Shown piece by piece: positions 8,115 to 15,918 of a stretch of DNA of 64,000 bases. Made by a program: the position numbers and the translations under genes. This stretch comes from Acidobacteriota bacterium (lineage in GTDB: Bacteria > Acidobacteriota > Thermoanaerobaculia > Gp7-AA8). The stretch covers positions 1-64,000 of the forward strand of contig JAJXWV010000030.1 in NCBI GenBank assembly GCA_021781455.1, read 5' to 3'. Within the stretch, counting starts at the first letter, position 1. Each line of letters starts with the position of its first letter. Under the pieces are notes generated by a model. The model did not search any database. It had not been told where the DNA came from and saw nothing but the letters and a program-made list of their open reading frames with translations.

Positions 8115-8741
8115 ATGCAAACGGAGACGATCTACACCCTTCGCTGCTGGAACTGCTCCGAGCCGTATGACGCGCTCGCCGCGCCATGGTGCGATTGCCT
8201 GTACAAGGACCGCACCCTGCGCTGCCCGCACTGCGCCAGGTGTTTTTGTGCGGCTCCCACCTCGGTCAAGCAGACTTTCTGGATCGAGGCGCCGCCGGCG
8301 ATGTGGGAGCGCAAGCGCGGCGAAGCTCGCGCGAAGTTCACCTTCACCAATCCCCCGCCTGAGTCGCTGACCCGGCCTCTGGTCCTGGTCGTCGACGACG
8401 AGGAGGAGATCCGCGCCGTGGCCGTCCGCGCCGTGGTCGAGTTCGGACTCTCCGTGGTCGTGGCCCGCAACGGCGAGGAGGGAATCGCCGTGGCGCGTGC
8501 TTACAAGCCGGACATCGTGGTCACCGACGCGATGATGCCGAAGCTCGACGGCCGGGAGATGGGATTGCGCATCAAGGAGGATCCGCAGACGGCCGGAGCC
8601 AAGGTCATCGTGCTGACCTCGCTGTATACCGATGCGCGCTACAAGTACGAGGCCTTGAAGACGTTCAAGGCGGATGCTTATCTGGCCAAGCCCGTCGATT
8701 CACACGTTCTTCAGGACCTCCTGCGTAAGCTGACCTCGTGA
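8115..8741 (+). CDS. Response regulator with N-terminal Cys-rich zinc-ribbon-like domain
   Basis: The protein is 208 aa. Residues 8-50 carry CWNC, CDC and CPHCARCFC clusters, an unusual multi-Cys probable zinc-binding module. Residues about 88-205 form a complete receiver domain: VLVVDDEEE (acidic pair), phospho-acceptor Asp in DIVVTDAMMPKLDG, IVLTS and YLAKPVD with the conserved Lys. There is no DNA-binding output domain. The start is ATG 8115; the longer open frame upstream is the palindromic element. Its stop overlaps the start of the histidine kinase by 4 nt (GTGA), so it is the first gene of a coupled phosphorelay operon. The zinc role is inferred from Cys spacing. Confidence 0.85.
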   Translation: MQTETIYTLRCWNCSEPYDALAAPWCDCLYKDRTLRCPHCARCFCAAPTSVKQTFWIEAPPAMWERKRGEARAKFTFTNPPPESLTRPLVLVVDDEEEIRAVAVRAVVEFGLSVVVARNGEEGIAVARAYKPDIVVTDAMMPKLDGREMGLRIKEDPQTAGAKVIVLTSLYTDARYKYEALKTFKADAYLAKPVDSHVLQDLLRKLTS

Positions 8742-11143
8742 CCATCTCGTCCGAAGCTCGCCCCGGCTTCACGCCGGCGCCGCGGCCGCCGGACGAGGCC
8801 GCGCGCCTCAAAGCGCTGCACAGCCTCTCCATTCTCGACACGCCGGCCGAACCTTCCTACGACGACCTGATCGCTCTGGCATCGTTCATCTGCGGCGTTC
8901 CGATCTCCTTCATCGGCCTGATGGATCACGACCGCCTCTGGTTCAAGGCTCGCCGCGGACTGGCGGAGCCCGAAGCGCCCCGTGATCTCGCGTTCTGCGG
9001 CTACACGATCCTGCAGAACGACATCTTCATCGTGCCCGACGCCGAATCCGATCCCCGTTTCGCGGGCAATCCACTGGTGACCGGTGCGCCGCACATCCGT
9101 TTCTACGCGGGCGTGCCATTGCGCACGGCCGCCGGCCACAACGTCGGTACGCTCTGCGTCGTCGACACGAAGCCGCGACAGCTCACGCCGCAGGAGCACG
9201 ACGCGCTGATGATGCTGGCACGCCAGGCCGCGGTCCTGCTGGACATGCAGCGGATCCTGTCGGAGCTGGGGCAGATCGCGACGGCGGAGCGGCAGACGGC
9301 CACGCGCCTGGAGGCCATCTACAACGCCGCCACGGAGGTGGCGATCATCGCCCTCGCCCCGGACGGCTTGATCACGAGCTTCAACAGCGGGGCCGAGCGG
9401 ATGCTCGGCTATTCCGCGCCGTCGCTCATCGACCGCGAATCGATGCTTCTCTTCTTCGATCCCGGCGAGCTGCATGTACGGAGCAGCGCGCTGGAACGAG
9501 TCTTCGGCCGGAGCTTCCACGGACTCGAAGCGATCGTCGAATATGCGCGCCAGGGAAGTTACGATCACCACGAGTGGACGTTCCGGCACCGCGACGGCCA
9601 CGCCTTCTTCGTGGATTTGGTGGTGACGGCGATGCGCGATGGCCTGGGAGCCATCAGCGGCTTCGTGGCCGTGGCCAAGGACATCACCGACCGCAAACGC
9701 GTGGAAGAAGCCCGGCGCGAAAGCGAAGAGTGGTTCGCCATGCTCAGCGACGCCTCGCCGGTCGGCATCTTCCGCAGCGACGAGCAGGGTCACTGCCAGT
9801 ACACGAATGCGCGCTATCAGGAAATCACCGGCCTGACTCTCGAGCAGAGCCTTGGACTGGGATGGCTCGAGGCCGTGCATCCGGATGATCGCGAGTTCGT
9901 GCTCGCCACACGAGAGCGCTCGATCCCCCGCGGCGAGGATTATGAGATGGAGCTTCGCTTCCGGCGGCCCGACGGCGCGACAGCGCTCGTCCGCAGCCGG
10001 ATCAGGCCGATCGTGGATGCCCGCGATCAGATCAACGGATTCGTCGGCGTCGTCGAAGACATCACCCTGGCGCGTCAGGCCGAAGAGACCGTACGCGCCA
10101 GTGAACAGCGGGTACGGGCCATTCTGGAGAACATGCTCGGCGGACTCATCACCATCGATCCGCACAGCATCATCACCAGCGTCAACCCGGCCGCGGAGAG
10201 GATGTTCGGATACACGGCCGAGGAGCTCGTAGGCCGGAGCCTGGCGACCCTGGTGCCCGATTCCGTCGGCGACAAGAAGGCCTATCTCCGCGCCGGTCGA
10301 GCGAGGTCGCTGGGCCGCGTCACGGAGTGGGAGGGACAGCGAAAGAACGGCGAGATCTTCCCGTTCGAGCTGTCGATGTTCGCCTTTCCCACGCCGCGGG
10401 GCGTGGAACTGGCCGGCAACGTCCGCGACATTTCCGAGACGCGCGCCGCGGAACAGGCCAAGAAGGAGTTCATCGCCACGGTCAGCCACGAATTGCGGAC
10501 CCCGTTGACGTCCATCCGCGGCTCACTGCGACTGCTGTCTTCCGGAGTGCTGGGACCGCTCGATCCGGAAGTGGGACGGATGATCGACATCGCCGAGCGC
10601 AACAGCTCGCGTTTGCTGGCACTGATCAACGACCTTCTCGATCTGGAGCGCCTCGACAGCGGACGCATGACGATTCAGATCGGCGATGCCTCGCTCGATT
10701 CCATCTTCCGAAGATCGGCGGAGAGCGTCGCCGCCTTCGCCGAGCAGGAAAACGTCCCGATCCGCATCGCCTCCACCACCGAGCACGTTCGGGCGGACGA
10801 GTACCGGCTCACCCAGGTCCTGGTGAACCTGCTCTCCAACGCCGTCAAATTCTCGCCGCCGGGTGCTGCGGTCGACGTCGAAGCGCGGCCGAAGGGCGGT
10901 TTTGTCGAGGTGCGGGTGACCGACCGCGGGCGCGGCATCCCCCCCGACTCCCGAAACGCCATCTTCGAGCGCTTCCTGCAAGTCGACGCTTCCGACTCGA
11001 AGACGAGAGGCGGCGCCGGACTCGGCCTGGCCATTTCCAAAGCGATCATCGAACAGCACGGCGGTAGTATCGGCGTTGACAGCGAGGAAGGGCGCGGAAG
11101 CAGCTTCTGGTTCCTGGTTCCCCGCGTGATGAAACAGCCATGA
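8738..11143 (+). CDS. Hybrid-sensing histidine kinase, GAF-PAS-PAS-PAS-HisKA-HATPase
   Basis: The 801-aa protein has no membrane segment, so it is likely a cytoplasmic sensor. The domains are: GAF (about 25-165); three PAS domains (about 195-315, 330-450 and 455-570), each ending in a DIT/DIS PAC-like motif; HisKA with phospho-acceptor His584 in FIATVSHELRTPLTSIRG; and an HATPase with N-box NLLSNAVKFSP, G1 DRGRGIP and G2 GAGLGLAISKAI. It should autophosphorylate on His584 and feed the receiver proteins encoded on both sides. The GTG start overlaps the previous stop, and its own stop overlaps the next ATG (ATGA). The input signal is unknown; GAF/PAS could bind a small ligand, heme or flavin. 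Confidence 0.93.
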   Translation: MTISSEARPGFTPAPRPPDEAARLKALHSLSILDTPAEPSYDDLIALASFICGVPISFIGLMDHDRLWFKARRGLAEPEAPRDLAFCGYTILQNDIFIVPDAESDPRFAGNPLVTGAPHIRFYAGVPLRTAAGHNVGTLCVVDTKPRQLTPQEHDALMMLARQAAVLLDMQRILSELGQIATAERQTATRLEAIYNAATEVAIIALAPDGLITSFNSGAERMLGYSAPSLIDRESMLLFFDPGELHVRSSALERVFGRSFHGLEAIVEYARQGSYDHHEWTFRHRDGHAFFVDLVVTAMRDGLGAISGFVAVAKDITDRKRVEEARRESEEWFAMLSDASPVGIFRSDEQGHCQYTNARYQEITGLTLEQSLGLGWLEAVHPDDREFVLATRERSIPRGEDYEMELRFRRPDGATALVRSRIRPIVDARDQINGFVGVVEDITLARQAEETVRASEQRVRAILENMLGGLITIDPHSIITSVNPAAERMFGYTAEELVGRSLATLVPDSVGDKKAYLRAGRARSLGRVTEWEGQRKNGEIFPFELSMFAFPTPRGVELAGNVRDISETRAAEQAKKEFIATVSHELRTPLTSIRGSLRLLSSGVLGPLDPEVGRMIDIAERNSSRLLALINDLLDLERLDSGRMTIQIGDASLDSIFRRSAESVAAFAEQENVPIRIASTTEHVRADEYRLTQVLVNLLSNAVKFSPPGAAVDVEARPKGGFVEVRVTDRGRGIPPDSRNAIFERFLQVDASDSKTRGGAGLGLAISKAIIEQHGGSIGVDSEEGRGSSFWFLVPRVMKQP

Positions 11144-11505
11144 AAGTTCTGCTCATCGACGACGAGGAGGACGTTCGTGAGATCGCGCGGCTCAGCCTGG
11201 GCCTCGTCGGCGGCATGGAGGTCTGCGACGCCTCGAGCGGCCGCGAAGCGGTTGCGCATGCCATCCGGGAAAGGCCCGACTTCATCCTGCTGGACATGAT
11301 GATGCCGGAAATGGACGGCCCCACCACGCTCGCTGCCCTGCGCGCCAACAGCGAAACCGCGTCGATCCCGGTCGTCTTTCTGACGGCCAAGGCCATGCCT
11401 TCCGAGGTCGAGCGCCTTCGTCAGCTCGGCGCCATCGGAATCATCACCAAACCATTCGATCCCATGACTCTGGCCGGAGAAGTACGGAGCCTCCTTGGCC
11501 GATGA
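11140..11505 (+). CDS. Single-domain CheY-like response regulator
   Basis: This 121-aa receiver domain has the acidic cluster LLIDDEEDVRE, phospho-acceptor Asp in FILLDMMMPEMDGP, Thr in VVFLTAKAM and Lys in GIITKPFDP. It lacks an output domain and is therefore a phosphate shuttle or protein-interaction regulator. It starts inside the last codons of the kinase (ATGA) and its 3' end overlaps the TTG start of the GGDEF gene by 11 nt. It probably carries phosphate from the kinase to the Hpt domain of the next protein. Confidence 0.9.
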   Translation: MKVLLIDDEEDVREIARLSLGLVGGMEVCDASSGREAVAHAIRERPDFILLDMMMPEMDGPTTLAALRANSETASIPVVFLTAKAMPSEVERLRQLGAIGIITKPFDPMTLAGEVRSLLGR

Positions 11506-13126
11506 CACCGCCGCCGCGGCGCTGAGCGACCTGCGCGAGAAATTCATTCGCGACTCGGCCGGGCGGCTGGACGACTTAACGGCACTGGTCGGCGTGCTGG
11601 CGGAGAATCCGGCAGATGCCGGCGCGCTCGACGAGACCATGCGCAAGCTGCACGGTCTGGTCGGGCTGGGGGCCACGTTCGGATTCAACGCCGTCACCAC
11701 CATCGCCCGGCGCGCGGAGATCGAATGCCAGCAGGTGCTCTCCGAAGCACGCACGGCATCCGCCGAGCTGATCGACGCCCTCGGCGAGAGCGTGAGGCTG
11801 CTGCGCCAGGAATTCGCGCGCGGTGGTTCCTCTGCGCTTGAGGTCAGCATCGGCACACCCCCTAACGATCTTCACGTCGACGTGGTCCTGCTCGAGGATG
11901 ACCCCATTGCCCACGAGATGTTGCTCGGCATCCTCGAGAAGCAGGGTTATTCGGTTCGCAGCGCTCACACGAAAGGCCACGCCCTGCGGCTCATCGACGA
12001 AAAAACTCCCGACGCGCTCGTCAGCGACGTTCTCGTCCCCGACGGCACCGGCTACGAAGTCGTCAGTCATCTCCGTGAACTGGCGGGCGGCAAAGCTCCC
12101 CCGGTGATCGTCACGAGCGCGGTGCAGGGATTTCTCGACCGCGTCGAGGCGGTGCGACGGGGAGCCGACGCATTCTTCGAGAAACCGATCGACTTCGCAG
12201 CGCTGGTTCGGACGTTGGAGAATCTGCTGGAACGCACCCGCGAGATTACGCCCCGAGTGCTTCTGGTGACCACGACCGACGCGGACACTGACTTCGTCGA
12301 ATCAGTCTTCGGCTCGGCCGGGTACAACCTGCGCGTCTGCCGCGAGCCGCGCCGGTTCGATGCGGAGCTGTCCGCGCTCAGGCCCGATCTGGTGCTGCTG
12401 TCGGCGGACCTCGCAGATGCCGCCTGCGACCTGACCCGATGGCTGCGCCAGAAGCAGGGCATGACCACGGTTCCGGTGATCGTCGTGGGCGGCGACGGCA
12501 GCGGCGAGATGCGCCTGCGCTGCGTTCGCGCCGGCGCGGACGACTGGCTCCCCGACGGCGTCTTGCCGGGCCTGCTCCTGGCCACCGCGGCGGTGCGCAT
12601 CGAGCGCGCCCGCTTCGTTCGGAACCTGATGGAGCACGACGGGCTGACCGGTCTGCTCACGCACAGCGCGTTCATGGGACACCTCCATCGCGCCTTTCAC
12701 GATCACCAGCGGCATCCCGCACGCAAACCGTCGCTCATCCTCATCGATGTCGATCACTTCAAGACGGTCAATGACCGTTACGGCCATCCGGTTGGCGATC
12801 GAGTGCTGGCGGTCCTCGGCTCGTTGCTGCGCAGGAGCCTCCGTCGTTCGGACGCCATCGGACGTTACGGCGGCGAGGAATTCGCGGTCCTGCTCGACGA
12901 TCTCGACGCTTCGGACGCGCAGCGGCTGATCGAACGCATGCGCGCCGAGGCGGCAGCACTTCCGCACAACGACGACAGCGGCTCGACGTTCCAGGTCACG
13001 TTCAGCGCCGGGATCGCCGCAGTCCCCGAGGGCGCCACGGAGCCGGAAGCCTGGACCGCCGCGGCCGACCGGGCGCTCTACACGGCCAAGAACGAGGGCC
13101 GCAATCGCGTGGTCGCGGCGAAGTAG
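11495..13126 (+). CDS. Hpt-REC-REC-like-GGDEF diguanylate cyclase
   Basis: The 543-aa protein contains: an Hpt domain (about 10-110) with His53 in KLHGLVGLG; a receiver (about 128-245, LLEDD, SDVLVPDGTG, FFEKPID); a second, degenerate receiver-like domain (about 250-365); and a GGDEF domain (about 375-540) with FDHFKTVND-type metal site (DVDHFKTVNDRYGH) and active GGEEF at about 459-463. RRSD five residues before GGEEF is a product-inhibition I-site. It should make c-di-GMP under control of the kinase encoded upstream, closing a His-Asp-His-Asp relay. The TTG start is the only one giving the whole Hpt helix; it overlaps the previous gene. Transcription probably ends in the repeat that follows. 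Confidence 0.9.
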   Translation: MADDTAAAALSDLREKFIRDSAGRLDDLTALVGVLAENPADAGALDETMRKLHGLVGLGATFGFNAVTTIARRAEIECQQVLSEARTASAELIDALGESVRLLRQEFARGGSSALEVSIGTPPNDLHVDVVLLEDDPIAHEMLLGILEKQGYSVRSAHTKGHALRLIDEKTPDALVSDVLVPDGTGYEVVSHLRELAGGKAPPVIVTSAVQGFLDRVEAVRRGADAFFEKPIDFAALVRTLENLLERTREITPRVLLVTTTDADTDFVESVFGSAGYNLRVCREPRRFDAELSALRPDLVLLSADLADAACDLTRWLRQKQGMTTVPVIVVGGDGSGEMRLRCVRAGADDWLPDGVLPGLLLATAAVRIERARFVRNLMEHDGLTGLLTHSAFMGHLHRAFHDHQRHPARKPSLILIDVDHFKTVNDRYGHPVGDRVLAVLGSLLRRSLRRSDAIGRYGGEEFAVLLDDLDASDAQRLIERMRAEAAALPHNDDSGSTFQVTFSAGIAAVPEGATEPEAWTAAADRALYTAKNEGRNRVVAAK

Positions 13127-13164
13127 GCGGGAGACGCTTGTCGCGCGGCGAAGAGTCTCCGTCG

Positions 13165-13340
13165 TTTTTCACCACAGAGCACACAGAGAACTCAGAGGCC
13201 TTCTTCTTTTGCTCTTCGGGCCTTTCAGTGCGTGATGGATCGGCGTTGAGCGCTCTTCGAGATCTCGCTGGACCCACTGAATATCCTGAAGGGCCTTTCT
13301 TCTCAGTGCTCTCTGTGTCCTCTGTGGTGAATTCCCCGGA
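13165..13340. repeat. Palindromic repeat with CACAGAG arms
   Basis: The left arm is TTTTCACCACAGAGCACACA and the right arm TGTGTCCTCTGTGGTGAA, near-perfect inverted copies about 110 bp apart. CACCACAGAG-type repeats are known as dispersed noncoding elements in many environmental genomes. Just before it (13148-13160) GCGGCGAAGAGTCTCC is a fragment of the palindromic family seen at 7856. The 280-bp gap 13127-13406 contains no gene. Confidence 0.75.
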
Positions 13341-13394
13341 CAGGCCGCCGACCACGCCGCATCCTCATCCCTCCCTCCCGGTGCGTTTGACCAC

Positions 13395-13400
13395 TAGAAT
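13395..13400 (+). promoter_or_regulatory. -10 box TAGAAT of the DUF2905 gene
   Basis: TAGAAT ends 6 nt before GTG 13407 and 15 nt before ATG 13416. If GTG is used, the transcript would be essentially leaderless. No recognisable ribosome site is present. No convincing -35 element is seen. Confidence 0.45.
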
Positions 13401-13406
13401 TCCGCC

Positions 13407-13616
13407 GTGCGCGAAATGGGCAGGCTTCTGGTCATCGTCGGAGCGATGCTCGTCATCGCAGGCCTCGTGCTGCCGTACGCGAGCCGCATCGGCCTCGGCC
13501 GCCTGCCGGGTGACTTCGTCTTCCGCCGCGGACATGTCAGCGTCTACTTTCCGCTGATGACCTCGATCCTGTTGTCGATCCTTCTCACCCTGATCTTCTG
13601 GCTGTTCCGGCGGTAA
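13407..13616 (+). CDS. DUF2905 small membrane protein
   Basis: The 69-aa protein has two membrane helices (about 5-24 and 47-66) flanking the family signature GLGRLPGDFVFRRGHVSVYF. It matches DUF2905 over its whole length (families are usually 65-75 aa). Function unknown. GTG 13407 is in frame; ATG 13416 (third codon of the recognised family sequence MGRLL) may be the true start. Confidence 0.88.
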   Translation: MREMGRLLVIVGAMLVIAGLVLPYASRIGLGRLPGDFVFRRGHVSVYFPLMTSILLSILLTLIFWLFRR

Positions 13617-13784
13617 TTGGCTGGCTCCGCGGCATTGGTCAAATGCCGGCCGGCGGAAGGATTTGCGCCTCACAGGAAGGTAGAGCTCGCTTTCCACGAT
13701 CAGGCGTACGTGCCCGTCGACGGCTGAGCGGCATTCACAATTCTGAAACCGAATTGACGTTTTGGCGTCTAATAACCAACGACC

Positions 13785-14630
13785 GTGAAACACGCCGTTC
13801 TGATCGCTGTGGTCTTCGCCCTTGCGGCGCCGCTGCTCGCCGATGTCCAGCGGCCGCTGATCATGACCTCACAGGATCATTCGCTGCTCACGATCGACGA
13901 CTGCGCGCACTTCTACACGCGAACCGTCACCTCGTTCCCGGTGCAGGCGCAGTCCGAGGAACAGCACGCGGTACCGTTGGCAGGAATCGGGACGCTCCGC
14001 GTCAAGGCCAGCGACGAAGGCGGAATCTCGGTCAAAGGATGGGATCGCCCGGTCGCTCGCCTGACCATCTGCAAGTATGCCGTCGGACTGACGCAGGTCG
14101 ATGCCGATCGCACGCTGCGCGATGTCGCCGTGACCTGGCACAACGGCGACATCCGCCCGCGCGGTCCCGAAGCCGACAACAGCCGCACCTGGTGGGTCCA
14201 CCTGATCCTGCGTGTGCCGCGGAGCGCTGCCGTCGACCTGTCGGCCTCGAATGGCGGCATCGCCATCCGCAACATGAGCGGCCGCGTGACCGCCCGCGCC
14301 ACGAACGGCGCGATCTCGATTGCCGGCTGCGACGGCGAGAGCACGCTCTCGACGGAGAACGGCGGCATCTCGCTCGAGAACATGACGGGGCGAACCCAGG
14401 CCACGACCCAGAACGGGCCGATCTCGATCAAGCTGCAGAACGGGAGCTCGCGGCCGACGATCGAAGCGCGGACCGACGACCTGGGCGACATCCGCTGCCG
14501 GGCCAAGGCCTGCATCGACACGCAGCTCACGCGGAGCGGAGGATCGAAGCTCCTGCGCATCAGCGGCGGGCTTCCGCTGATCCGCCTGTCGACGGGAACT
14601 GCTCCAATTTTCATCGAGCAGGTGCGATGA
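13785..14630 (+). CDS. Exported DUF4097-like beta-repeat protein
   Basis: The 281-aa protein begins with a clear signal peptide (KHAVLIAVVFALAAPLLA, cleavage near residue 20). The body is a series of short beta-strand repeats of the DUF4097/adhesin-like type: SASNGGIAIRNMSGRV, ATNGAISIAG, STENGGISLENMTG and TTQNGPISIKLQNGS, spaced about 20 residues and forming a right-handed beta solenoid. It is probably periplasmic or cell-surface. GTG 13785 is used. It ends 7 bp before the DedA-rhodanese gene, so the two may be co-transcribed. The function is not visible. Confidence 0.82.
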   Translation: MKHAVLIAVVFALAAPLLADVQRPLIMTSQDHSLLTIDDCAHFYTRTVTSFPVQAQSEEQHAVPLAGIGTLRVKASDEGGISVKGWDRPVARLTICKYAVGLTQVDADRTLRDVAVTWHNGDIRPRGPEADNSRTWWVHLILRVPRSAAVDLSASNGGIAIRNMSGRVTARATNGAISIAGCDGESTLSTENGGISLENMTGRTQATTQNGPISIKLQNGSSRPTIEARTDDLGDIRCRAKACIDTQLTRSGGSKLLRISGGLPLIRLSTGTAPIFIEQVR

Positions 14631-14637
14631 TCGCGGC

Positions 14638-15585
14638 TTGCTGAACCGACTGATCGCCCTCATCGTCCGCCACGGCGTTCCGTTGGTGGCGCTCAATGTC
14701 TTTCTCGAACAGATCGGCGCGCCCGTGCCCGCCATCCCGTCGCTTCTGGTGGCGGGCGGACTCTCGCGCGATGGCCGCATCTCCTCGACTCACGTCGTGA
14801 TCGCCGCGGTGGCGGCCTCGCTCGTCGCCGACTGGATCTGGTTCGTCCTGGGCCGCTGGCAGGGATATCGAGTGCTCCGGCTGCTCTGCCGGATCTCGCT
14901 CTCGCCCGACTCCTGCGTCCGCGACACGGAGAGCAACTTCGACCGTTGGGGAATGAAGTCGCTTCTGATCGCCAAGTTCATCCCGGGGTTCTCGACGGTC
15001 GCTCCGCCGCTGGCGGGCGCCACGCAGCGAAGCACGCTCGAATTCCTCGTCTATGACGCGGGCGGCGCCATTCTCTGGGCGGGCTCCGCAGTCGCCGCCG
15101 GACGGCTGTTCCACCACGCCATCGCTTCAATCCTGCGAAGACTCGAGAACCTCGGCTGGTGGGCGGTCGTCTTCGTCGTGTCGGCTCTGCTGCTCGTCAT
15201 CGCCGCGAAATGGTGGCAACGGATGACCTTCCTCAAGAGGCTTCGCGTGGCCCGCATCTCGCCCGCCGAGCTCAAGGCGATGTTCGACCGCGGCGAATCG
15301 CCGATCGTCGTCGATGCCCGAAGCGCAGGCGCTCGCAAGCGCGACCCGCGCCGCATTCCCACGGCGTTGTCGGGCGACATCAACGAGCTCAGCCATGACC
15401 TGGCCGGCCTTCCGCCCCATGCCGAGATCATCCTCTACTGCACGTGACCGAACGAAGCGTCAGCCGCCCGTGTGGCGCGCCAGTTGATGGACCAGGGATT
15501 TACCTCCGTCCGGCCACTGGCCGGAGGGTTTGAGGCATGGGTCGATGCCGAGTACCCCGTGGAGGAGCCAGCGGGTAGCGGGTAG
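14638..15585 (+). CDS. DedA membrane protein fused to rhodanese; candidate selenoprotein (in-frame TGA)
   Basis: Residues 1-200 form a DedA/SNARE-associated membrane domain (FLEQIGAPVPAIPSLLVAGG, GRWQGYR, KFIPGFSTVAPPLAG, several TM helices). Residues about 215-315 form a rhodanese domain (VDARS...). A TGA at 15445-15447 (codon 270) interrupts the frame in IILYCT-TGA-PNEASAARVA. Downstream, the same frame stays open for 45 more codons (VARQLMDQGFTSVRPLAGGF, EAW) to a TAG at 15583. In DedA-rhodanese homologues this loop is typically YCxCPNEA, so TGA replaces a Cys exactly. A hairpin with a G near the top of its loop lies 22 nt after the TGA, as in bacterial SECIS elements. Without Sec insertion the product lacks half of its rhodanese domain (269 aa). 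TTG 14638 is the most likely start. The Sec reading is inference; the coding continuity is directly visible. Confidence 0.75.
15463..15480 (+). promoter_or_regulatory. SECIS-like hairpin after the in-frame TGA
   Basis: CGCC (15465-15468) pairs perfectly with GGCG (15474-15477) around the loop CGTGT. The stem extends by GC/GC across one bulged C. The loop G at 15470 is the 23rd nucleotide after the TGA, within the distance range described for bacterial SECIS elements, which need a G among the first loop bases. The stem is short, so this is suggestive only. Confidence 0.4.
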
Positions 15586-15680
15586 CGGGTAGCGGGTAGC
15601 GGGTAGCGGGTAGCGGGTAGCGGGTAGCGGGTAGCGGGTAGCGGGTAGCGGGTAGCGGGTAGCGGGTAGCGGGTAGCGGG
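15571..15680. repeat. Heptamer tandem repeat (GGGTAGC)n
   Basis: About 15 nearly perfect 7-bp copies. The second TAG in the array (15583-15585) is the stop codon of the DedA-rhodanese frame, so the repeat encodes the last residues (AGSG). A GGGTAGC/GCTACCC block recurs at 55518-55615. Confidence 0.95.
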
Positions 15681-15712
15681 AGAGGATATTCAGATCTTCG
15701 TTGTCCGATGTG

Positions 15713-15847
15713 AATTCTGCGTTCTGACTTTCATTTCTTCATTCTCAATTCAGGCTCTCCGGGATATTCAGTGGGTCCGGCTAAATTCCGAAGAGAGCTC
15801 TCCAGCCGCGGAGCGGCGAAATCCAAGTAGAGTCAGAACGCAGAATT
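15713..15847. repeat. 135-bp element with 17-bp inverted ends; contains a dispersed CCGCGGAGCGGCG repeat
   Basis: AATTCTGCGTTCTGACT at 15713-15729 is the exact reverse complement of 15831-15847. Inside, 15799-15830 carries CTCCAGCCGCGGAGCGGCGA, followed by an AATCCAAGTAG end, a repeat that recurs at 42096-42126. The 333-bp gap 15586-15918 contains only this element and the heptamer array, with no gene. Confidence 0.75.
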
Positions 15848-15918
15848 TAGAAAGCAGAGTCGGCAATCTCCACCGCTGGCCGCTTGGACCGGCACCTCCC
15901 GTGCAATCAAGGACGGCC

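Noticed and set aside
8711-10489. A 592-codon minus-strand frame opposite the histidine kinase
   Set aside because: Pure antisense shadow; all recognised kinase motifs are on the plus strand.
13643-14644. A 333-codon plus-strand frame overlapping the DUF4097-like gene
   Set aside because: Arg/His/Ala-rich composition with no signal peptide or family; the other frame has a signal peptide and regular beta repeats.
15571-15680. GGGTAGC array as a CRISPR
   Set aside because: Units are contiguous 7-mers with no spacers and no cas genes nearby.
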